From the IMG/VR virus record IMGVR_UViG_3300020451_001757, positions 1 through 22,503 of that record: a stretch of 22,503 nt of DNA; one strand, given 5' to 3'. Position numbers and translations under genes: made by a program. Below are positions 1-9,800 of the stretch, piece after piece (positions within the stretch are counted from its first letter, which is position 1; the number at the start of each line of letters is the position of its first letter). This DNA is from a virus. Below the pieces are notes generated by a model. That model ran no database searches. It saw only the letters and a list, made by a program, of their open reading frames with translations, and was not told where the DNA came from.

Positions 1-198
1 CCTAGAATGTTTGCTATGCTATACTATCTAAATGATTTAACAAATGATGGTGGTGGTCATACAGAATTTGCAGATGGAACATTAGTTACTCCAACTGTGG
101 GAAAGCTAGTTATGTTTCCTGCCGTATGGAATTTCATACATCGTGGATGCCCACCCCTCAAATCTAAAAAATATATTATCTCCACTTACATACACTAA
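1..198 (+). CDS. 2OG-Fe(II) oxygenase, prolyl 4-hydroxylase-like (5' partial)
   Basis: This is the 3' end of a gene that enters from the left edge. The frame is open from base 1, and the first Met at base 7 is probably internal because Pro-Arg precedes it in frame and the sequence is already in the core fold (MLYYLND). Visible family landmarks are the YLND strand, GGGHTEF, GKLVMFP, the distal iron-ligand His in FIHRG (residue 45 from that Met) and a Lys ten residues later in SKKYIIST, the usual place for the 2-oxoglutarate-binding basic residue. The proximal HxD iron ligands lie upstream of the window. Enzymes of this family hydroxylate prolyl or other side chains using 2-oxoglutarate, O2 and Fe(II); the substrate here is unknown. 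The stop codon shares one base with the next start (TAATG), implying translational coupling. A complete relative is at 18091-18684. Confidence 0.85.
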   Translation, partial: PRMFAMLYYLNDLTNDGGGHTEFADGTLVTPTVGKLVMFPAVWNFIHRGCPPLKSKKYIISTYIH

Positions 199-602
199 TG
201 GCAAAGAATAAACACAATCAAGAAACAGGATCTAATATAGAAAGATCTGATGAAAGAATATCAGAAACTCAAGAAGTCTTTACACCTCCTGAGATCTGTA
301 GAGAAATGATAGAAAGAATACCATTAGAAACTAGAAAGAACCCAGAGTCAAAGTTTTTAGATAACTCTGCAGGTTCTGGCAACTTTCTAGTTGAGTTAAG
401 AGATGAATTAGTTAAGTATCATAATCTCGATCACGTACTAGATAATATGCTTTATTGCATAGAATTAATGGAAGATAATCATAAAGAAATATGTGAACGT
501 CTAGACGTATCAATAGATCACCCACATTATGTTTGTGCAGATGCTTTAGAATATGATTATAGTTTTGGTAAACCTATTGGTGTTGAATTATTCTTTACTT
601 AA
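198..602 (+). CDS. Short N6-adenine methyltransferase-like protein lacking the catalytic motif
   Basis: This 134-aa protein starts on an ATG overlapping the stop of the preceding gene. Residues about 27-35 (EVFTPPEIC) resemble the entry segment of N6-adenine methyltransferases, and LDNSAGSGNFLVEL at about 54-67 is a clear S-adenosylmethionine-binding motif I. An acidic strand end in YCIELMEDNH and a CADALEYD segment fit motifs II and III. The protein then ends. The catalytic NPPY/DPPY motif expected shortly after motif III is absent, as is any target-recognition domain, so the product should not methylate DNA on its own. It could be a naturally short phage family that binds SAM or a partner, or a remnant. 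Its last 8 bases overlap the 3' end of the convergent tail gene, and no terminator is visible between them. Confidence 0.75.
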   Translation: MAKNKHNQETGSNIERSDERISETQEVFTPPEICREMIERIPLETRKNPESKFLDNSAGSGNFLVELRDELVKYHNLDHVLDNMLYCIELMEDNHKEICERLDVSIDHPHYVCADALEYDYSFGKPIGVELFFT

Positions 603-3600
603 TCGTACAGTTTGCACTATTTGTACCACCAGGACCAGTTGCATTTACAGTATAAGTTGTTGTTCTCTCTGGACTCATTGTAGTAGTACCAGCAGAACTA
701 GCAGGTAAAGAGAATGTTGGATCGTTAGGATTAGATGATCCAAATATTCTAGTAACTTGACCACTAACATCCCAAGTCATAGCAGCAGCTGTATAAGGTA
801 CATCTAAAGTTGGATGCCATAACTCAAAAGTCTGGTTAGCATCAGTACCATCACTATCAAATAATATAATCTTTTTAGTATTATTTGATAATTGATTTGG
901 ATTTGGATAGGTAGTGCCATTAGCAGCATTTAAACCAGTCCATGTAATAGGATATTCCCCTTCAGGTAAAGAGATAACATCACTCATAAACACACCATCT
1001 TCTTGTATTTTAGTGAAATCTAATGAGCAAACTGTCCAATCTCTCTCGGAAAACTCATCTGCTTCATCAGTATCACCAGGACCTTGTAACCAGAAAGCAA
1101 CACCACCTGGATTATAATACCAATTATTATTAGCACCTGGTTCTGGTTCTTGTCCTGCAGGGAAGGAAGAGTTTGTTATCGTTACAGTTAAATCATATTG
1201 TCCTGCAGCCAACGTAAAGTTTTCTACCCTTATATAATCAGAAGTAGGATTACTAAATGTTTCTACTTCACCTAATGGAAATCCTCCAGGGAAAGTAGGT
1301 CCCTTTATAGAGAATTTTGCATTATTATCTGCCTGTGCTTTAAATGTATAAGCATTAGTACCACCAGTAACATTAAATCTATAAACTGCGGTTTGAGCTT
1401 GATTTGGTAAACAATCAGTTGGAGTTCCTGCATTTGAAGATGCAGGGAATACTGCATATTCTCTCATAAACGGAGACCAAGCAACATCCATAGCATATGA
1501 TATTGGATTATCATAAGATCTACCCCAGTATGCTCTACCAGCAGCAAAAGTTTGAGCAAATCCACCAAATGACATACTATCCAAAGCATATCCTTGATCA
1601 GCTTTATCAGTCCAACTATGCTTCACCCTAAAGAGACAATTACCTGGACCACTAACCATTAAATGACTAACAGGATTTTCCTTAAATCTTACATAGTAAG
1701 GAGCCCCGATTGTTACTGTAGGTGCATTAGGATTTGGTGCTGGTGTAGAACCTGAACCTTCACAAGGTCCATCATATCTTCCTTTTATTGAACTATTACT
1801 AATATTACCACCAAGTACAAATGGAGCTCCACAAATAGCTGCACCAGCTTTACCACCATCACCATCTATACCAGTAGTTGATTCTCCTGGTTGACCATAA
1901 TCACCACCATCTCCACCTTTACCACCATCAGTAGAACAAAGTCCAGTATCTACTCTAAGGTCAGCACCAGGTAAACAAGTTGGGCAACCACCTTCAGTGC
2001 CATCTTCTCCAACTTTTGCATTTTGAGGTCCACCACCAACATATTCAGTATATCCATATCCAGCACCCCAGCCACCCATTCCACCTTTACCTTGGATTGG
2101 ATTCTCAGAAGGAACTGAATTTAAACAAGTTCCAGTTTGCCAATTTGCCTTACAAACAGTAGTACACCAAGTTCCACCCCAACTATCAATACAATCAGGA
2201 CCATATCTACAACATCCACCACTTGCCTGTGATATTAATGTATCTCCACTATCACAAGTTGGAGTATCACCACAAGCTGGATTAGCAGCATATTCTTTAT
2301 CACATATACCTTTCATTGCATCCAATCCATCAGGATGAATATATCCCATTGCACCCTGCTCTCCACCACCTCCACCACCATAAATCTTGGCATTATTACC
2401 AACATATACTTGAGTAGTATTTCCTGTATGAACTATCTTTAACGCAGTACCACCATCTTTACCTGGATCACTCTTAGTTTTATCTGTTTGAACAGAATAC
2501 TGAAATAATGCTTCTCTACCAGCAGATCCATAAATCTCACCATCAACTTGAATCCTAAAATTATTTGCAGGTATAGGATTACTTGGCGTTAATCTAGCAG
2601 CAGCGACTTTATCATCACCTACTCCACCACCACCTGTTACACCATTATTACCAGTATCACCACTTCCACTAATCATATCCAGAAATGTAATTTTCTGAAC
2701 ATTTCTTGTTATATTTCCATATGAATCATTAGTACTATCTACTCCACTTGTTCCACCATTTGACCAATCAATACCATTACCACCAGTAAATCTACCCATA
2801 CTCAATTCTGTGGCATTAGATCTTTGATCTGCATAATATCTCTTAATTGAACCTCTCATTTGAGATGCTTTCCAATTAAATTCAGTAGTAGCTGCTATTT
2901 GTTCATTCTCAGTAGAATTTGGAACAATAGGTTCTAATTCATCAGGATTAGTATTCCTTTTCATCTCTGATGCAGAAACAGGAACCGCATTATTAACAGG
3001 ATATATTTCTTTAAAATATTGTCTCATCTTGCTCCATTTAATAGGAACACTACCTGTAAAATAAGGACCTGCTTTCTGAACATCAAAATATGGTCCACTC
3101 TGATGTTGTGTAAGAGGACCACCATTAGATACTTTATTACTATTACCAGGATTAGTATTACCAGTTGATGATTCTACGATAAGTTTTCCACTCATCGCAG
3201 CATGATTACCACACTGATAATAATAAGTTCCTGATGACCCTGCAGGAGCGATCCAAGTAACTGTTTGTGTTTCAGATCCTTGACCACTAACACCTGCTAT
3301 TTGATTAGAAGTTCCAGTAATAGGATCAGTTTTAATATAAAATGGATGCCCTGAAGCATCTACTAAAAAATTAACTCTATCTCCTTCCCTAATAGTTACA
3401 TCTACATCATTACCATTTACTGAACCATTTCTATCTGTTCCTGAAAGACTATATCCACTATTATTAGGTGCTGTTACATCAATATTATATCCTGGTAATG
3501 GTGCAACACTTAATACAGTAATGGTTCCACCCATCGCAGCATGATTACCACACTTATAATAATAAGTTCCTGCAGCTCCAAGTGATGGTGTCCAGTTAAC

Positions 3601-3756
3601 CGTACCATCAGTTGCTCCATTATTAATTACACCATTAACTAAATCTCCACTTCCTGTGGTATCTGTCGTTTTAATGTAGAACGGATGACCCGTTGCTTCT
3701 ACATGAAAATTAATTCTCTCACCTTCTTTAATTCTTACTTCTGGATTACTTGGCAT
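595..3756 (-). CDS. Virion-type protein: tandem cupredoxin domains, Gly-rich/Cys-rich adhesin-like core, Ig-like C-terminus
   Basis: This 1053-aa mosaic is not recognised as a named family. Residues 1-82 hold the copper-ligand half of a cupredoxin fold (H24, C69, H72, M75) and residues 88-195 a complete second copy (H137, C182, H185, M188). Both show the CxxHxxM ligand spacing known from amicyanin. Residues about 220-360 contain repeated short segments such as VPIKWSKMRQYF, of the kind found in marine phage tail proteins. Residues about 457-650 are glycine-rich (IYGGGGGGEQG, GGKGGDGGDYGQPG), resembling polyglycine adhesin tips, and overlap a segment with 14 cysteines. Residues 788-895 are a beta-rich module shared with the upstream subtilase protein. 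The last ~55 residues (TTYTVNATGPGGTNS) look like an Ig-type domain. The start follows a Shine-Dalgarno-like AGGA, eight bases after the upstream stop. A role as tail-tip or fibre adhesin is inferred. Confidence 0.8.
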   Translation of the reverse strand: MPSNPEVRIKEGERINFHVEATGHPFYIKTTDTTGSGDLVNGVINNGATDGTVNWTPSLGAAGTYYYKCGNHAAMGGTITVLSVAPLPGYNIDVTAPNNSGYSLSGTDRNGSVNGNDVDVTIREGDRVNFLVDASGHPFYIKTDPITGTSNQIAGVSGQGSETQTVTWIAPAGSSGTYYYQCGNHAAMSGKLIVESSTGNTNPGNSNKVSNGGPLTQHQSGPYFDVQKAGPYFTGSVPIKWSKMRQYFKEIYPVNNAVPVSASEMKRNTNPDELEPIVPNSTENEQIAATTEFNWKASQMRGSIKRYYADQRSNATELSMGRFTGGNGIDWSNGGTSGVDSTNDSYGNITRNVQKITFLDMISGSGDTGNNGVTGGGGVGDDKVAAARLTPSNPIPANNFRIQVDGEIYGSAGREALFQYSVQTDKTKSDPGKDGGTALKIVHTGNTTQVYVGNNAKIYGGGGGGEQGAMGYIHPDGLDAMKGICDKEYAANPACGDTPTCDSGDTLISQASGGCCRYGPDCIDSWGGTWCTTVCKANWQTGTCLNSVPSENPIQGKGGMGGWGAGYGYTEYVGGGPQNAKVGEDGTEGGCPTCLPGADLRVDTGLCSTDGGKGGDGGDYGQPGESTTGIDGDGGKAGAAICGAPFVLGGNISNSSIKGRYDGPCEGSGSTPAPNPNAPTVTIGAPYYVRFKENPVSHLMVSGPGNCLFRVKHSWTDKADQGYALDSMSFGGFAQTFAAGRAYWGRSYDNPISYAMDVAWSPFMREYAVFPASSNAGTPTDCLPNQAQTAVYRFNVTGGTNAYTFKAQADNNAKFSIKGPTFPGGFPLGEVETFSNPTSDYIRVENFTLAAGQYDLTVTITNSSFPAGQEPEPGANNNWYYNPGGVAFWLQGPGDTDEADEFSERDWTVCSLDFTKIQEDGVFMSDVISLPEGEYPITWTGLNAANGTTYPNPNQLSNNTKKIILFDSDGTDANQTFELWHPTLDVPYTAAAMTWDVSGQVTRIFGSSNPNDPTFSLPASSAGTTTMSPERTTTYTVNATGPGGTNSANCTIK
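1762..2382 (-). other. Glycine-rich, cysteine-rich adhesin-like segment
   Basis: This covers residues about 459-665 of the 1053-aa protein. Poly-Gly (IYGGGGGGEQG) opens it and Gly-rich runs (GGMGGWGAGYGYTEYVGGG, GGKGGDGGDYGQPG) continue, a pattern like the polyglycine-helix tips of T-even gp38 adhesins. Between residues 485 and 665 there are 14 Cys, including CC at 515-516 and CPTC at 591-594, which is unusual for a tail protein folded in a reducing cytoplasm. Disulfides, metal binding or neither are all possible. Confidence 0.6.
3172..3495 (-). other. Cupredoxin domain 2, intact
   Basis: This covers residues 88-195 of the 1053-aa protein. It contains PGYNIDVTAPNN, VTIREGDRVNF, GHPFYIK and GTYYYQCGNHAAMSGKLIV. 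H137, C182, H185 and M188 provide the His-Cys-His-Met set of a type 1 (blue) copper site. Cys-x2-His-x2-Met spacing is the amicyanin form; plastocyanin has two more residues before Met. Whether copper is bound cannot be told from sequence. Confidence 0.75.
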
Positions 3757-3845
3757 TATTCCTAGATAGTCCCGTCTGTATCATTTCCTATTAATATATA
3801 TTCATTATTGTTAGGTGCTGTTACATCAACATTAAATCCTGGTTG
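3511..3845 (-). other. Cupredoxin domain 1, split between two genes
   Basis: The C-terminal 27 residues of the 2107-aa protein (PGFNVDVTAPNNNEY then IGNDTDGTI) match the beginning of the second cupredoxin copy in the next gene (PGYNIDVTAPNNSGY then SGTDRNGSV). The rest of the domain (EVRIKEGERINFHVEA through CGNHAAMGGTITV) is encoded by the next gene after TAG-GAATA-ATG. Comparison by eye with the intact copy places the break in the loop between the early beta-strands. The copper ligands H24, C69, H72 and M75 all lie in the downstream piece. Confidence 0.8.
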
Positions 3846-6800
3846 AGATGTATCCTTAACACTAACTCCAAGAGTATTACCAACTTGATTATTTCTAGCA
3901 GAATCACTGTATAATTTTATCTGAATAATTTCTGTACCCTCTTCAGCCATATCCTTTGCAAGAGCATGAGAGAAACTAAACGTATTAGAAATAACAGTAC
4001 CTTGTCCTTCAATAGATCCAGTTGTTAAATCACTTGAATTAATACCTTCCAATTTCCACCAAAGATCAGTAGAATCTACAACATTAGTTGTTGTTACTGT
4101 TGTTGTAAATGTATCACCTTCCTTAATAATAGATTCTGGTGTTGATAAAACATAAACTGGATTAGAAGTTGTTGAGGTATCAAATATTGTAATTACTGAG
4201 GTATTTGCTACATTATTAGTAAGACCAGAATCAGTATATAATTTAATTAAAATTTTCTCTGTTCCTTCTGTTGTAGCATCCTCCGCAATAGTGTGTGAGA
4301 AAGCAAAACCACCACTAGAAATAGATCCAGATCCACTTAATGCACCTGAAGAAAAATCACCAGCATTTATAGTTCCAGTATGAGATTCAACTACCCAATA
4401 TAAAGTAGTTCCATCATTAATATTAGTTGTTGTTACTGTTGTTGTAAATGATTGCCCCTCATTCAACTGAGTTACACTTGGAGATATACTATAGGTTGGT
4501 GCTTGAGATGTTGATGTATCATTAATAGTAATGCTAAGTGTATTACCAACCTGAGTTGTTCTTCCAGAATCAGTAAATAACTTAACCAACATAGTTTCTG
4601 ATCCTTCTGTTAGAATATCATTTCTAAGAGTAGTACCAAATGCCTTAGAACCAGTAGCATCAGTAACGATATTACTTTCTAAAGTTCCTTCATTAAAATC
4701 AGATGCAGTTATATTTGTACCACTAAATTGCCAATATAAAGTTGTATTTGATGCAACATTAGTAGTTGTTACTGTAATAGCAAGGAATTGTCCTTCATTA
4801 ACTGGATCTAAATTTGAAGAAAGTGCATATGTAGGAGTAGCAGAATCAGTTGAAGTATCATTAATTGTAATTAATGCTGAAGTTGCTACAATATTATTAA
4901 AACCAGCATCAGTAGCTAATTCAATCGCAAACTTTTCTTCTCCTTCTGTTGTTGTATCAGCAGCAACAGTATGTTGGAAATTAAATTGACTACTTGATGT
5001 CGTACCAGAACCATTCAAAGCACCTGAAGAAAAATCACCACCAGTTATATTACCAGTAATCTGATCTAATTGCCAATATAAAGTAGTTCCATCAGCAACA
5101 TTACTTGTAGTAACTGTAGTTGTAAAGGTTTCTCCTTCATTTATTGAAGTATTGGATGGAGATATAACATAAGTAGGTGTTGAAGGAGTTTGAGATGTAT
5201 CATTTATAGTTACACTAGCCTCAGCAACCTTAACTGTTCTTGCAGAATCTACATACAATTTAACTAAACAAGTTTCTGTTCCTTCAGTTGTTGCATCACT
5301 AGAAAGAGTATGAGTAAAATTAAATGTATTATTAGATATAGATCCAGATCCAGTTAATGCTCCTGTAGAAAAATCATTACCATCAATATTAGTACCTTCT
5401 AGTGCCCAATATAAAGTAGTTCCATTAGCAACATTACTTGTAGTAACTGTAGTTGTGAATGAAGAACCTTCATTTACAGATGTTGGATTAGGACTTATAC
5501 TATATGTTGCTTGAGGTATAGAAGTATCATTAACAACAATACTAAGTGTATTACCAACCTGAGTTGTTCTTCCAGAATCAGTATATAATCTAACAGCAAT
5601 AGTTTCACTCCCTTCAAGTGTTACATCATTATCAAGAGTATGACTAAAATTAAAAGTTCCTTGTGCATTAACAGATCCAGATCCAGTTAATGATCCTGAA
5701 GAGAAATCAGAAGATGTTATACCAGTTCCTGATAGTTCCCAATATAAAGCTGTTCCACTAGAAACATTAGTAGTTGTTACTGTTGTAGTAACAGTAGAAC
5801 CTTCATTTATAGTTGTACTACTTGCGGAAAGACTATAAGTTTTAGATTGAGAAGTATCATTGATTGTAATATCTGGAGTACTTGCAACCAAAAGATTAAA
5901 AGTAGCATCAGTATATAATTTAACTGTAAATTTTTCTTCACCCTCAGTTGTTAGATCTTCTGCAAGAGTTTTACTGAAAAGAAAAGTTCCTTGTGAATTA
6001 ACAGATGCAGATCCATCTAATGTTCCACCAACAATATCAGATGTGCTTATATTTCCAGTTTCTTCATTTATTTTCCAATAAAGAGTAGTTCCTGGTGATA
6101 CATTAGTTGTTGTTACTGTTATTATGAAGAAATCACCTTCATCCAGAGTAGTAGTTGAAGGAGTGATATTATAGGTAGGTGTAGTAGGAGCCGTTGATGT
6201 ATCTTGAATAACTACAGAATTATTACTAGCAACCTCATTTGTTCTACCAGAATCAGTATATAATTTAAAATTTATTCTCTCATTACCTTCTGTGACTGAA
6301 TCTTCTATAATAGTTTTACTAACAGCAGCAGAATTATTATTAATTGTTACACTACCAGTTAAAGAAGAAGGAGTAAAATCAGCAGAGGACATACCACTTC
6401 CAGTTATTTCCCAATATAAAGTAGTACCATTAACAACACCTGATGTTCCAATACCATATGTAAAAGATTCTCCTTCATTTGGAGTAGTTTTTGAAGGGGA
6501 TATTGCATATGCCTGAGCAACAGATGTATCATTAATTTGAATAGAGGTACTAGCAACCTGTATTTGTCTTGCAGCATCAGTAAATAATTTTACATTAAGA
6601 GTTTCTATTCCTTCCGTAGTTAAATCATTAGCAAGAGTATGACTAAACTGGAATGATCCTTGACTATTAACAGATCCAGATCCAGTTAATGAACCTGATG
6701 AGAAATCAGCAGATGTTATACCAGTTCCATCTAATCTCCAATATAAAGTAGTTCCATTAGCAACGTCTGTAGTAGTAATAGTAGTAACAAGAGTACTACC

Positions 6801-9800
6801 TTCATTAACATTGGTACTAGGAGAAAGATTTATAACATAAGTTGGATTAGAGGGTTGTTGAGGTAATCCTACGCTATCATCAACATTTAAATAATACCAA
6901 AATCTACCACTACCATCTGTCTGAAAATTACCATTTACAGTAGATATATTAAATCCACTCCAAAATGATCCACCATCACTACTAATCTCAAGAACCTGAT
7001 CATTACTTCCAGATTTAATTCTCATCTTATAATTAGCCAAGGTTGATGAACTGGTACTAGTACTAACGATTTGAACAGGATACCACCCATTAGCAATTCT
7101 TAATTCACTAGGGGAACCAGCATCAGATGAAGAAAATTCTCTTATTGATACAATTTTAACCGTCACAGAAGTACCACTTGTAGTAATACTAAATCTTTCA
7201 TTTAAATTTGGTCTTGATGGTGATATACCACTAGTTGTTTCATAACTAGGATTTGGTGTTGTTTTTATACTAGACCATTCTTTAATTACTTTAACATCTT
7301 CTCCTTTAGTATCATATTGACTCAACCATTTAAGATCAAAAGCACCATTAGGAGCAAATCCTTTATACCAGTTAGTTGCATTTGAAATACCATTTTTAAC
7401 ACTTGCCTTCAATACATTAGGCAACCAACCTCTATTTTGTTGTAGAATACACGCCAATAATCCAGCAGCAACAGGTGCAGCAGCAGAAGTTCCATTAAAA
7501 TACTTATCTCTAAACTTATATGATCCACCACCAGGATGAGTTCTTGTTGATGGATGTTGTGGTATAGGTCCATGACCTCTAGTATAAAAGAAAGTATTAG
7601 CATTATCATAAGATGTAGCAGCTAAAGTAGAATCCGCAGGTGCATAGAAATCGATTAATGGTCCAACATTTGAATATGATCTATTGTCTCCATGTTGACC
7701 AAATGATGAACCAAATGGACTAAGAACATCACAGTTAAACGCTAAATTATTAGCAGTTATTTCACAACTATCTGCATAAGTATTTCTAGTTCCTGTATCT
7801 TTTAATAAAGCATCACTTGATGTACTCTTTCTCATATCACCCAATAATTGGTCATCCATTGCACCAATTACAAAAATTTCTTGGAAATTATCAGTAGCAT
7901 ATCCACTAGGATTTGTTATATTTAACCTAAAATTATGTGAACATGGCCAACCACCACGGTTAGTATATCCACAATTATCATTCTCTGCATCGCAACTGTA
8001 GGTAGGTGTATAAGTACGTGCGTTCCAGAAATTAGGATCATTATCAGTAGCACGATACATTCCATCATTACCAGCAGCAGCAACAAAAACTACACCAGCA
8101 TTTGCTGCTTCTCTCATAGCATAAAACGATGGAAAAGAAGCATCAGTAGTGCCTGGATTTAGCCATGCAGGAAATCCACCAGCACCAGCACCCATAACTC
8201 TTGGTCTCATAAAATCAGGTTGGCTTCCCCATTCATTAAAAGGTAAACTATTATCAAGGTAATCTGCTTGATCATAAGTTACGTCATTTGCAGGGTTCCA
8301 AGAATTTCCTGAAGGTTGGAATTGAAATCTTCCATAACTAGTCTTATCAAAGGTTATTCTACCAAGGAAAGAACCAGTTCCAAAACTGCAATTTGTTACT
8401 GTAGGATCTTGTGTTCCATGTTTTGGATTGGTTGGTTTATATTGGTGAAATACTTTTATAGCATCAAGACAAGCATCATCAGCAGGAGCATCCAACTGTC
8501 CTAATGGATATGAAAGAGTCCATTTGTTAGAATTAAATGCCCATCCATAATTCTTACCATACATTAATGAAGCACAAGGTGTTCCATGATCACCACCAGC
8601 TCTAACTGAACTATTATTTGTTGGTGGGACAGAATCTGTTCCACAATGCCTTGCTCTACTATAACCACTAGGAACTGTAATACTACCAAAATCAGTGAAA
8701 TTATTAGATCTATTAGAAGCACTAGACCACCATGCTCTTGCTGCATTTTCAGTTGGAACTCTAGTTCCATCCCAACGAGTCTCTAAATATGAAGCATTTG
8801 CGTTAAAATACTCAGGATCAAGATAGTATGGAGCATCCAATAGTATATCTAATACACCAGATCTACTATGTCTAGATAAAACATTTCCAGTAATATAATG
8901 TTGTGGATCTTCATCATCGGTGACAAATTCTGGATGACCAGTCCAAACACCATTATCCAATATAATACAATCTACATCAGTTCCATCATTTGTATATGAG
9001 ATATCTTGACTTATTTGTGTTCTAGTATCTGACCAAGGATTAGTTGATGTTCCTTCAGCACATCTTAAAATTTGATATCCAGTTCTATTATGATCAGCAG
9101 AAGTAGGATTATCTTGTGGAATATGAGTAACAAACGTATTTGCTCCAGCATTTCCACCACCACCTAATTCTCTTATATTCATATTACCTAGAAATCTCAA
9201 CTTCCAAGCAATACAACCAGGATTACGATCCCAAGTTTCTGCCCCACTGGTCATATTACCATTTCTTACTTCAAAATTAATAGTAATAGTCCCTGCATTT
9301 AATTTACCTAATTGAATAATTCTATATCCAATTCCTTGATTTCTAGGATCTTTTCTATCTTTACCCCATATATTATCTGGAAATGTAGAAGGAAGATTAT
9401 CAGTGTTTTTCGTTAAATCATCAGTAGTTATTAATGGCACTTTTGGATAACTATCAGTCCATACAGCACCATATTCCCCATCACAAGCTACTTCTAATTC
9501 ATAATATCCTGTATTTGAAATAGTAACTAGATTAGCTCCAGTTTGAGTTGCATTTCTTAAAGGGTCTGGATCAGAGGCATTTGTTGGAGCAGACGGATAT
9601 ACACCATAATCATATATCAAAGGAAATCCCATAGACTGCCAATAGTTCATTGCAGCAGTTCCTGAATGTGCATTTTTCACCAGAACCCAGTTAGTGGTTC
9701 CTTGATTAAGTTGTCCAGTAATGGACATTAAAGAACTAGCAACCTCAGTATATTCATTATTTGCAACACTAAAAAGAGTTCTATAATTCTTTACATTCTT

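Larger units (their letters stand above)
3846..6845 (-). repeat. Nine tandem Calx-beta-like repeats (~111 aa each)
   Basis: This covers residues 1081-2080 of the subtilase protein. Each unit runs from a TYxISPS-like strand through NEGxxFTTTVTTTNV, GTTLYW, a DFSSGxLTGSGS turn, FxFSHTL, the acidic EGxE turn and VKLYTDSGR, to INDTS. The NEG/TEGxE acidic turns and strand order match Calx-beta domains, which can bind calcium. The DNA copies are similar enough to contain long identical stretches. Repeats 2, 3 and 9 are the most divergent by eye. The likely role is a rigid, extendable stalk separating the protease from the downstream cupredoxin end. Confidence 0.85.

Noticed and set aside
3750-3790. 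Programmed -1 frameshift joining the 2107-aa and 1053-aa genes
   Set aside because: The downstream frame is -1 relative to the upstream one, but the 19-base window where a shift could occur has no X-XXY-YYZ slippery heptamer, whereas a stop, Shine-Dalgarno-like AGGA and ATG are present. Reinitiation is the simpler reading.
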